Source: Tetradesmus obliquus
Taxonomy: Eukaryota; Chlorophyta; Chlorophyceae; Sphaeropleales; Scenedesmaceae
Length of the DNA: 64,000 bases
Assembly (NCBI GenBank): GCA_030272155.1
Contig: CP126201.1
Location: 3,136,501 to 3,200,500, forward strand
Direction: 5' to 3'
Shown here: positions 44,759 through 55,800 of the stretch, one piece after another
How the letters are laid out: each line of letters starts with the position of its first letter
Numbering within the stretch: position 1 is the first letter of the stretch
Translations under genes and position numbers: made by a program
Notes under the pieces: model-generated
The model's input: the letters and a program-made list of their open reading frames with translations, nothing else
Databases searched by the model: none
What the model was told of the DNA's origin: nothing

Positions 44759-46679
44759 CCTCCCTGCCCACTGCCACCCTGCATCAGGCTGCCCTCCTTC
44801 TGCAGCCTCTCCTTCAGCCTATTGCAGGCCGGCTTGTGCCCTGCCTTCCAGTACGCCTTGTTGCACTCAGCGCTGCACAGCCGCACAGCGCGGCAGCTGC
44901 TGCACCTTGTGCCCTTGCCAGCCACTATCTCCTGCTCTGACAGCTTGCTGCAGTTGCTGCAGCCAGGGTTGGCGCAGCACAGCGCTGCTGACTCAGGCGC
45001 TGCCAGCTGCGTGGCAATAGCTGTCCCAAGCTGCAGCATCTTGCGGGCTGCCTCAACAGGGAATATGGCTTTTAGCGGTGCGTCAGTGCAGCGGAGCCTG
45101 TCAGCTGTCTCGCCAGCAACAGCAATCGCATCTACCAGCTGTTGCCCTAGCTCTAGCTGCAGCTGCTGCTGCATCTGCAGCACATGAGCAACATGCTGAT
45201 CAATTGCAAGCGATGTGTCACTGCGCTGTGCAGCGCTGCCTGCAGCCTGTTCTATGAAACTTCCTACAGCAGCCAGGGATGCGCGCAGGCGGCAGTATAC
45301 AGCCATTAGACGATGCTGCTGCTCTTCCTGCTGGTGCAACAGCTCCTGCAACCGCTGCCGCTGCTGCTGCTGCCGCGGCTGCTGCAGTGTGGATGCACTG
45401 AATGTGAGTGCTGGCTGCTCATGCAGCTGCAGCAGCAGCCTGCCAGCCACAACCAGCCCCCTGCCAGCCAGCAGCAGCAGCAATGCAGGTTCTGCGCGTG
45501 CTGCTGCTGTTGCTGCATCTTCCTTCAGTATTGAACGCAAGTACTCGCTTGCAACCTGACCAGCTTGATCATCTGCTGCATCAGCAGCTGCCACAAAACT
45601 CGAGGCAGCAAACAGCCCAGGAGACAGTGCCACCAATTGTCCTAACAGGTCCAGCGCATCAAGTGCTGGCACCTGCTGACTGTTGCTGCCAGCTGTTCCA
45701 GTGCTGCTGTGCGCACTGTCGCTGCTACTCCTGCTGCTGCTGCAACTGGATAGCACCTTCAAGCCAGAAAGCATCAAGCTAGTCTGTGCTGCACTGCTGC
45801 TGGGCTGTGCCTGTAACATGCTGTTGCTGCTGCCGCCTCCGGCACTTACGGTGCCGGCTGACACGGCTGCGTCTGCTGCCTCCAGCGCACTTGCCAGTGC
45901 AGTGAGCTTTGCTACACTATCTCCACTCCTTTTCACAGCTGTCAGCCTGACCAGGGCATCAAGCGCTGCCCAGACTGCTGCTGCATCCTGGCGGTAGGCA
46001 GCAGCAATGCTGGGCTGGTCGGCTGCAGGCAGGCAGAGCAGCAGCAGGCAGCAGGATTTTCAGCAATCTGCACAGGCACGACAGTAACAGGGTTAGAGGC
46101 AATGCACAGGCACCACCGTCGCAGGGCCCAGTGGCAGCCACCACAAAGTGTTCCCAGTGCTGAACCGGCTTTGCTGTACTACAGTTGAAGCTGCTTAGCA
46201 GTTGACAGGCTTGAGCTTCGGCCCTGCAGGCCGACAGCTCCCTACCAAGTCAACCTGATGCCCTCACCTCCATTGAGCACCAGCGGCATCAGCTGCACGT
46301 AGTGTGCCACAAGGCTGTGCAAAACCTCTCCCTGTGTTGGGCCTGCTGCTGGTGGTGGTTCTGCTGCAGCTACTGCTGCCTCTGGTTTGTTCAAACGCAG
46401 CAGCAGCGCTGGCGCCAGCTGCAGCAGCACCGGCCCAGCTAGGCTGCTCAGCAGCGCAGCACTCCCTGCTGCAGGTGTGCTGCTGCTGCTGCTGCTGCTG
46501 CCGCTGCTGCTAGCATGCAATGGAGGGCACTCCCGCTTGACTACTTGACACATAAGCTCGACTGCAACTGCAGCAGCACCATGGTACTCAACGTGCTGCA
46601 GCTGCACCACTTCTACCAGCAACAGCAGCAGGGGCAAGGTCTGCTCAGCACGCGGCAGCACTGTGCTGCCTGCCGCATC

Positions 46680-46726
<47 letters not shown>

Positions 46727-48510
46727 ACTGTCCAGCAGCTGAAGTTGCTGTGCTGTTGCGCAGGTGCTCAGCCCGTATCTCAAACATCTCTGCCAGCACC
46801 TGCAGCTGTGTCATTGTGACAAGGCTGTCTGTCTCTGCTGCTTTGCTGACCATCATCCGCTCTCTCAGGGCACCTACCACAGGCCAGTTCAGCTGCTGCA
46901 GTGCTGGGCGTAGGGCAGAAGCCAGCGCCTCATGGCTTGCTGGCACTGCTGCACCTGCCACTGATGTGGCAACATGCCTGGCATTCCTGCTGCTGCTGCT
47001 GCTGCTGCTGCCACCCTGACTGCGGCTGCTACTATTAGTGCTGCTGCTGCCATTGGCAGCTTTGTGGTGCAAGGCGCCCACCATGCATGCATTGTGCACC
47101 AGCAGCACTTGCATCAGGGCGTCATCGCAGGCCCAATCAACCAGAGAAGAGGGAGGCCCCTGCCAGCAGTGCTGCTGCTGCTGAGCAGGCTTCTGTTGGC
47201 GGATGTACTCCTCAACCCTCTGCGTGATGCAATGGCCGATGTCTATCATACAGCCAGCGATCTGGATCACATCAATCGCCAGCTGCTACTGCTGCGTGCG
47301 TGCTGCGCTGCCGTGGAGACTGCCACTGCTGCCTCTGTTGCCTGCTGCTGCTGTTAGCTGCACACTCTCCAGCTGCACCCACGCCAGCTGAGCTGCTGGA
47401 AGCACTGTAGCCCGAACCTGGGCCTTGCCTGTTGCCACTACAGTGGCTGATGCCGCTGCATCTGACAGCTGTGATTTTCTGTGTAAAGCGATGTTGCAGG
47501 AGTTAGAGTAGCAGCTCCAGGTCGACAGCTGCGCTGTGGCTAGCTGGAACAGGCAGGCGCCCCAAGCTGCATCTGCCTGCTGCTGCTGCTGCAGCAGCAG
47601 CAGCTCTGCAGCCGTCCACTTCATGCCAGCTGCCAGCGCGCCTGCAAGACCTGCAGGTACAGCAGCAGCAGCAGGCGTTCACAGCATTGAGTATTGCCGT
47701 ACCGTCAGGCATGTGACAGCCACGCATCTCAAACATGTCACATTTGCTACGTCACAGTAGTGCCCTGGCCTTTGAATTGGATTTAGAACATGTCAAGCAC
47801 TACAACTGGTTTGTAGCAAGCCACAAGGGAAGCAGCAACGTGCATTGAACATGCAGCAGGTGTAACAGACGTTGTGAGACACCGATGCGTAGAGACGTGC
47901 GACCACACGCGCGCTGTTGCAGATGCAGTCTGCCTGCTTTACACACGGTGAATGCGCCCATTGCAGGCCACAGCATGCAGGCTGCCAGTATGTGTTGAAA
48001 AAACAGCATTAGCTCACCCGTAGCACCATGCACCATGTAAGCCAGCTCCGGAGATGCATCTTGTGTGTGCATGAGTAGATCAGCCTGGCCTGTCAGCAGG
48101 TGGGGCGCAAGCTGCGCTGCTACTGGCAAAGCTGCAGCAGCCGTGCTGCTGTTGCTGCTGCTGCTGCTACTACTGAAGATGATTCTGCTGCAGCTGTCCT
48201 TGCTGGCTGGCAAGTGCAGCAGCAGCTTGCAGGCCACTGCACACATGGAGGTGGCTACATTGGACACCTGCCTGACATATGCATGTAGCTGCCGTAGCAT
48301 TGCAGGGCTGCGCAGCCATGTGAAAATAAGAGGCCCTCGTTGCTGCCATTCCAGGCCCAGATCAGCCGGGGTAGTGGCTTCTAGCTCCCGCAGCCATCGC
48401 AGCACTTCATCAAGGCTGGGGGTTCGGCCTGCTGCTGATGCGCGCTTCTCCGCAGCTTGCATCAAGCCAGCAGCGCTGAGAGCTGCTGAGAGCTTATCTA
48501 TGGCTTGCAT
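44674..48510 (-). CDS. MYND-finger family protein, copy 4 (near-intact, one in-frame TAG)
   Basis: Exons are 48,510-48,018, 47,650-46,268 and 46,022-44,674, with phase 1 GT-AG introns. The start is the ATG of MQAIDKLSAAL, matching copy 1; the open frame extends upstream to 48,552, but no ATG lies there. Recognisable family blocks are LRWLRELE...PADLGLEW, GMKWTAAEL, VDWACDDALMQVLL, LAGPVLLQLAPALLLRL and FIEQAAGSAA. The C-terminal MYND finger has all ligands (CCANPGCSNC, CSSCRAVRLCSAEC, GHKPAC), then a poly-Ser and Arg/Ser tail. The only lesion is TAG at 47,286-47,288 in a CAG CAG TAG CAG context. It may be a recent nonsense mutation, a sequencing error or an unseen small intron. No biochemical function is known to me. 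Confidence 0.65.
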
Positions 48511-49817
48511 ATTACGGTCGATCCACTGATCAAAGGTTTTCAAGGCCTTCAAGAGCCGAAAGTAAGTTCAGCTAGCAGAGGCCGATATGCTGCAGGGACA
48601 ACACACACCGTCTAAACGACCAAAGGAATGTTGATTGGCTAAAGCTTTGTTGATCTAGTGTCATTATATTTGAGCGGCTCTGCGTGCAACACCCAGGGCA
48701 ATGGTTTTGGCAAAACCTTGGTGCCAGCAGGCATAGCTGCCTAGCATTCCTCCAACAGCCTCGTGAACGCCGTGCCCAAGCAAACAGCAGCGACCTGTAA
48801 CCATTTTTGTTTCATCGCCGCAGTTTTAGACTGGGCATGCGTCATTATGGCACCAGGCCACTGCCAGGGACCCAGTCTCACCCACACATGCCAGTGTGTG
48901 CTGTACAGCACAGTATCAGGCAGCCCAATCGAGCCTCAGCCTCAGGAGGGCCACCGGTTCACAGTACTGCAATTCTCACTGATAAAAACGTCATAGATAG
49001 GAATAAATATGTAGGTATGCAGTATACGTGCATGTGGCCGCAGCTTGTGTGTGACTTGATTGCAGAATGGCCGATGCATCAGCACCAGCGAATGATAGTC
49101 AGAGGGACGCACCCGCTGCACCCCAACGGGGTTGAATGCAGTGCTTCCCCTAGGCGGAGCTCAGCTACGGCTGGGCAAACAATGCCACAATGCCACAATG
49201 CAAACTTTTGCTAACACACCTCATGGCTATTGTAGCACATCGCAATGCATGTACTGCCCCTTCCCACCTGCTGCACTGCGTCAGCTGAAGCATACCGCAT
49301 ATACCAGGTCAAGGGTCCTGCAAGGAGTGTATGTGCACTCTCAAAGCTATGCAAGAATATGGTGGCCTGCAAATATTGTCCTGCCATGATTTGGCAAAGC
49401 ACCACGTGCACGTGGCTCACACTGAGTATAGCGCTATAGCCTGCTGCATGACTGTAATCAAGTGCCTGGTAAACACATACACATGCAACAGCAAACTGCC
49501 TGCTGGTGTGTAATGCAGTGTGGCCATACACATCCCCAGTTCCCGTTCCAGTACAACCTGCCCCTGGCGCACAGACATACTGCGTGTAACCCACAATGCA
49601 GACCTCACCCACAAACAATATTCAAGCATATCCCCCGCCATGCAGTAATCCCTGCGCCGTCATCCCACACGCACACAGCAGATACAGAGCAGTCCTGCCA
49701 TGACACATCAACAAACCGCATGCACACACGGAACGGCAATCCCAGCAACAGACACCCTGCGCTACAGCCGCACAAAGGTGCGGCTCATACCACCAACACA
49801 ACACTATCATTGATTGC
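48511..49817. other. Spacer between MYND copy 4 and the CH-MORN gene
   Basis: The MYND upstream motif lies at 48,708-48,728 (minus strand TGCTGGCACCAAGGTTTTGC), about 215 bp before the copy 4 ATG. The remainder, including a CA-rich stretch at 49,500-49,760, shows no coding exon or transposon terminus that I can support. Confidence 0.5.
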
Positions 49818-52800
49818 CTAATCCGCAGAAACGTCTGTGAGCTGGTGGGCCGTGAGCGCATGCGCCACCAGCTTGATCTGCGCACTCCTGCTGCCGTCGT
49901 CAACCAGCGCTGCCGCAGCATCCAGCCGGGCCGCCAGCAGCTGTGCATGCTGCCGTGCAGCCTGCGCGTCTGCTGCTGCCTTGGCTGCGCCGGCTGTTGC
50001 AGCTGCCAGGCCCTGCTGCACCTCGCCCTTGGCTGCCCAGTGGCCTTGCAGCTTGGCTTGGGCCAGCGCACACGCCTGCAGGAGCAGCACATGCATCATT
50101 CACAGCGTGCTGTGCACACGCACCAGCTGCCGGGATTGTGCTGTTCCAAACAACTGTTGGCAGACAGGCAATACTAATTTACACTGTCATGCATCCAAGC
50201 ATATACACATCTTTTGGTAATTGCTGCTTGGTGGAGCCCGACTCACCTCCTGTGCATTCTTGCAGGCTGCCTGCGCATGGCTCAGGTTGTCCGCCACCTC
50301 TGGCGTGGGCTCAGCCACATCTGCCCCTGCCTCCTGTGGCAGCGGGTGCACCCACTGCGGCTTGCCCTCCACCCAGCTGCCCGCCCAGCGCTGGCCTGAA
50401 GCGTTGTAACAGCCAGTTGCAGCAGCGCGGCACAGCCAGAGGGTTTTCAGATTTAGCGCTGTCAGCAGACGGCCTTGAGCGTCACTTGTTGCATGCTCCC
50501 ATGCACAGAGATACATCAGCTGCATGGTGTGCTTTCCTGACAGAATTTCCCTGTCTATCGCAGCAGCACGATGCGGGCAGAGCACCCGCTGCCACTGCTC
50601 TGCAGCGTTGACAGGTGCAGCTGCCCTCACCTGTCTCCACCGTGTAGATGCTCCAGCCATGCTTCTTGCCCTTCTCCCAGTGGCCCTCATAGCGCTGGCC
50701 GCTGCCAAACACATACACGCCGTAGCCCTGCACCGCAGCAGCAGCAGCAGCGACGCGTCACATCAGCCACCAGCCCCTAGCTGCCTGCTGTGGTGACGCA
50801 GCCCGGCGGCTAATACTTGCCCTCATGTTGACAAAGTACATGTGCTGTGCTGTGCAAAGCCGAAAGCCAATCCCAAACGCCTCGCGCACCTGCGGGATGT
50901 CGTCCTCGTACTCGCCCAGGTACTGGTCGCCGTTGGGGAAGCTGTACACGCCGTAGCCGTGGCGCTTGCCGCGCCGGTAGTCGCCCACGTAGTTGCTGTC
51001 GTCCGTGCACTACAGCACAAAGCATACACAGCAGCAGCGGCAGGAGTCACAGTCAGCACAGCTCCTAGTGAGGCTCCTAGTTAGGGGAGCTGCCAAGGAC
51101 GCGACAGTTGCTCCACACACCGTACCCGTGTGCAGCCGCCATTTGAGGCAGAACCTACAGGGCATAAAAGGTTTCCAGCTGCCCAGCAAGCACCCTCACC
51201 TGCTGCATGCCGCATCCCTCCCTCAAGCCTTTGGCCCACTGGCCCTCATAGACGTCCCCATTAAAAAAGCTGCAGCAGCCCCAGCCCTTTTCGACAGACG
51301 TCGCATGCACAGCATGATCCCAGCTGTCCCACTCACCTGCTGCATGCCGCAGCCCTCCCTCAGGCCCTTGGCCCACTGGCCCTCATAAAAGTCCCCGTTG
51401 AAGAAGCGGCAGCAGCCCCAGCCGTGGCGCAGCCCTGCACCATACTGCCCGTGGTAGGTGGAGCCCTTGGCGAACGTCTCGCTGCCGTGGCCCTCGTACA
51501 CAGCAGCACACCAGTCGCCCTCATACCTGCCAGTGCAAGGTGTGCAACACGGAACAAATGGGTTAGCAGCAGCAGGAGTAACAGCAGCGGTGGTGGTGCC
51601 GGCTGCATCATGCTCTAGAAGAGCAGCAGGGTATGAATCATATGAGTATCGCAAGCCAGAAGGGCAGGTGAGGCACACGTAGCTGCAGGATGCCACTCAG
51701 AAAAACACCAGCATGATGATGATCTGCATGCACCCCAGCCGCACCTGCCCTCTGGGGAGAAGCTGTACACGCCGCTGCCTGCCATGCGGTCGTCCCTGAA
51801 CTGGCCCTCATACACGTCAGCGTTGATGAAGAAGTAGCTGCCCTCGCCGTTCTTGCGCGAGCCCTGGTAGCGGCCCTGAGGGAGCAGCAGCAACAGGTGG
51901 CACAAAGGAGCCGTGTCAAGGCTACATCCACCCAAAGTGCATGCGCAACTGAAAAGCCTGTGCGACCATGGGGCGTAGTTGTTGTCCTGCAAGCTGTACG
52001 TACACCCCAATGGTCTGGCTCAGTCTACTGCAAATCACTTGACATAGCAGCAAATGCACACAAGCACAGGCTACGCAGCAAGCACTCGTCATGTGCAGCA
52101 GCTGCAGCAGCCCTCACCTTGTACACATCTCCGTTGCGCAGCTGCTTCATGGAGCAGTCCCCCAGCTTCAACACCTTGCTGGTCACCACGCCAGGCCCGC
52201 CAGAGGCATCCACCAGGAACTGTGCAGCAAGCGCGGCGCCTTCCTTGTGTGCACGACCCATGAGCGCTGCGTATGCTGCTCCGACAGAGCGCAGGCAGCC
52301 GTCCAGCGCTGCTGTGGATGCCAGCTGCTTCTGAAGCTGCAAGGTCAGGCAGCAGCACAGTGTACACAAATGAGGCTTGGAGCATGTGGTGCAGCTGCTG
52401 GTGCATCGCATAATGCTTGAGATAGAAGCGGCTGCCAGCAGACTGAATGCAGGCATCATGATCATCTCACAATGATCAAGCAAACAATTCAGCAGCAGCC
52501 GCAGTGACAAAGCATCTGCAGTGGCAGCTGTCAACAGCAGCAGCGCCAGCGCACCTGAGTCAGCTGCAGGTTGAGCTGCTGCTGGCCAGTCAGCTGCCGC
52601 GCAGCTGTAGCTGCCTGCAGCAGCTGTGTGGAGCTGCCCAGCTGATCTTGCACCTGGCTCAGCTCCTGCAGCAGCCAACCATGTTGCGGCACATGCTACT
52701 TGGCGCAGCTACGCAGTACAACAACAGTGATTAAGCACCATATGTAGGGATGTGCGCAAACGTCTAAAGCGTAGATTCATACTGCTTAGAAAGCGTATTA

Positions 52801-55800
52801 TATGCCGTAGGAGGCCTTATATGCCTGGCGTAGGCGTACATGAAACCTGAAGTTGGCCTTCCTGAGTCCAGCTGTCAGGGTTCAGTGGTCTAACATGTTC
52901 TGTTATATGTTAATAATGATATTATGTGTTAAAGCCAAGAGCCTGCCTGCTGCAAGGGCGTGTATACGCTAACATACTTAAGCAGGGTTGACAGCTCGCA
53001 TGCAGCGGCACCTGTTCAGCCATGTAAACAGGCACTGCGCGGCCCACACCTGCCTGCAACTAGTACCAAGGGCAAGACAACATAGTGTTACAGCAGCTAC
53101 TAGTTTTCCAATGCATATCTGCTGGAACCTGCTGGTCAAATCAGGGCATTTGGGCACTGCACAAACAGTCATACTGCTGTTGTGGTCGGCAATGCTGCTG
53201 TGCAGCAGCAGGTTCATCAACCAGAACAACATAAGCATGCACGGCAGCTGCCCCTGCCAAACGCATGCTATCTTCACTCCACACACAGCCATACAGCTGC
53301 TGTGGGCAACGCTGCTGCTGTGAGGCAGAGGTTTTACAACCAGATCAACACAAGCATGCACGGCAGCTGCCACTGCCACATGCACACAACACCTTCACTC
53401 CACACACAGCCATACAGCTGCTGTGGCCAACGCTGCTGCTGTGAGGCAGCAGTTTTACAACCAGATCAACACAAGCATGCACGGCAGCTGCCCCTGCCAC
53501 ATGCACACATCACCCACTCCAGACACAGCCATACAGTTGTTGTGGCCAACGCTGCTGCTGTGAGGCAGCAGGTTCTACAACCAGATCAACACAACCCAAC
53601 AGCACGGCCCGAACAGCGCGAAGTCCATGCAACCAATAAAATTATTGTCTATTAACAACAAGGTATTAGTTTGCTTCGTGTGCAGAAACTGGTAGCTCTT
53701 CGTCTCTGCCAGCTCTTTGTCTTGCTGCAGAGCTGTGCACTGGCACATTGGCAATGGCAGACAAAAGGAAAGCAGAGGAGTCCCCTATACTCACACAGCC
53801 ACGATATGGCATCAAGTCAAGGCCCAGGGACACCCCTGAAAGCATGAGGTCGCCTTTTGGTGCTGCGCTGGAGCCTGAGTCAGGCTCACCCTCATGCTCC
53901 CTCACAAGCAGCAAGCAGCAACAGCCATCGTACTACTAGCAGAACGTCACCACAGGATCCCTGTACACCCCTAACACTGACTGTGGTTCTGAGCTGCCAG
54001 ATGCATCCCCCTCACCTGAGACACTGCCAGGCATCGTGTCTGGGCACATAGCACATAGCACGGCGCAAGCTGGCTGCAACTGGCGTGCTTTTCCCTGGCA
54101 ATGATGATGTCCTGCCGCTGCCCTACATGGATGAGGAGGTGGTTGACCTGCAGTGTGTGTTTGGCAATGCTGACCTGCCTGCAGCGCCTGTGCCGCTGGG
54201 TGCACTGGCTGCCCATGTTGCAGCAGCTTCTGTGCCAGTGCAGCTGCTTGGTGTGGATGTTGCGCAGCTGAGAGTAGCGGCAGGCTACTAGCCTAGCAGC
54301 AGCGCTGCGACTGGCAGTAGGTTGTCAACCCATCTGGGTGTCGCTTTTTGCATGCAGCTGTTGCTTATACTTCATTTTATGCTGCATGTGCTGTAATACT
54401 GCACTCTGGTGGCATAACAGCAGCAGCAGCCAGCTGAGGTGGCGCAACAGCAGCAGCAGCAGCAGCAGCAGAGGGTTGGCAGTCCTGGTAGCCTCCCAGA
54501 CGGGCAGAAACGGCTCCAAATGGGCCCTATCATGTTTGTAGACTCATCTGGGCCAATACTGGGGCCATCCCGCCCTGTTTTGGGCTGTAACAAGCTGACA
54601 TACGTGATTACGTACGCCTGGTCCCGGCTGTACGCCGTATACTACGTCGAATAGACGCCTACTTTCTACGGTATGCATACGGTTGTCATTATACCTGTTA
54701 TATATGCCGTTTTGTGGCCGAATTGGGAAAACACGCGTATAAACGTAGGTGGTATTACGACGTATAATAATACTTGTACGGTTGTGCACATCCCTAACCA
54801 TATGACACTATTTATGCCAGGTGTCTTCCACCGCCCGCAATGCCCGCGGCGCAAACTGGTGCTGACAAACTGACAAACATCACTGGTGAGATCACAGATG
54901 CCCTCGCTTCTGTACTGCTGAGTGGTCACCATGCCTTGCATCTCTGCAAGCCACAAGCAGCTGGCTGCACAATGTGGGCTCCGGCTGTGACTGACTCGCT
55001 GCCCAGATCAACCCTCCACTCACCTTCTGCAGCTTCTCTGCCTGCACCTTCACATCATCTGCGCTGCCAGCCGCCTTGCTGCTGCACACGGCTGCCACGT
55101 CGTCCAGCAGCAGCTGCACGTGGCCTGCTGTGGTGGCTGAGGCGTCCTCTAGGCTCTTGATCTTGCCCCTGCACAGCATGACCACCCATGGCTTGTCAGC
55201 TGCTGTAGATGCTTGAAGCCCAACAGCACACAATGTTTCACGCCAAAGTGTGCTGCACACACTGTGCATCTGCATAAGCACAACACCTGCCTGTTATGCA
55301 ACAGAACAGGATCAGTTTGCATGCTGCCGACCACAGCTGGCATCAGAAAGTACAGGCAATGCCACACGCTCAAGCCAGGCGTCCGCACCTGTACACGTAG
55401 CTGTCGCTGGCGCAAGAGGGCAGTGAGCTGCAGATCTGTGTCATGCTGGCGCAGGTCTTGCCCAGGATGCCGACCGCCTCGGCAGCCACGCCCAGGCAGA
55501 TCTCCAGCTGCGCACGCCCGCCTGGGCTCAGCGGCCTGCATGCATATCCACAACAGCGCGGATGCAGGTGCTCGGTGGCATCAAAGACAACCACCACACA
55601 GGCAGAGAGCCGCGCAGCATGCTTGCAGGAAACACATATCCTGTGTCGTTGGATCATTATGCATGCAGCCGCTAGCCGATCAGCCAGCCGGCCGGCTCAC
55701 CGAATCATCCTGCTGCTAATGGCGTCCTCAGGGATGACCAGCCGCGTGGTGCTGCCGGGGTCGTCAGCAGCAGGCATGGCTGCTGCCGCCTCCTCCTCCT

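Larger units (their letters stand above)
52745..54796. mobile_element. hAT-type DNA transposon, non-autonomous, 2,052 bp
   Basis: The ends are inverted repeats: TAGGGATGTGCGCAAACGT on the left and, as reverse complement, TAGGGATGTGCACAACCGT on the right, differing at two positions. The 8-bp duplication ACCATATG flanks both. The element lies within intron 9 of the CH-MORN gene. Both terminal regions are AT- and TACG-rich, unlike the surrounding DNA. The inside has a 120-bp tandem array and a broken reading frame, with no recognisable hAT transposase or dimerisation domain. It would need transposase from elsewhere. Confidence 0.87.

Noticed and set aside
5054..53939. Reassignment of TAG to glutamine (in-frame TAG at 5,054, 47,286 and 53,937)
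   Set aside because: The intact transposase ends with TAG, while its 1,285 codons and the 3,939-residue polyprotein contain none internally. Three TAGs in decaying sequences are better read as nonsense mutations.
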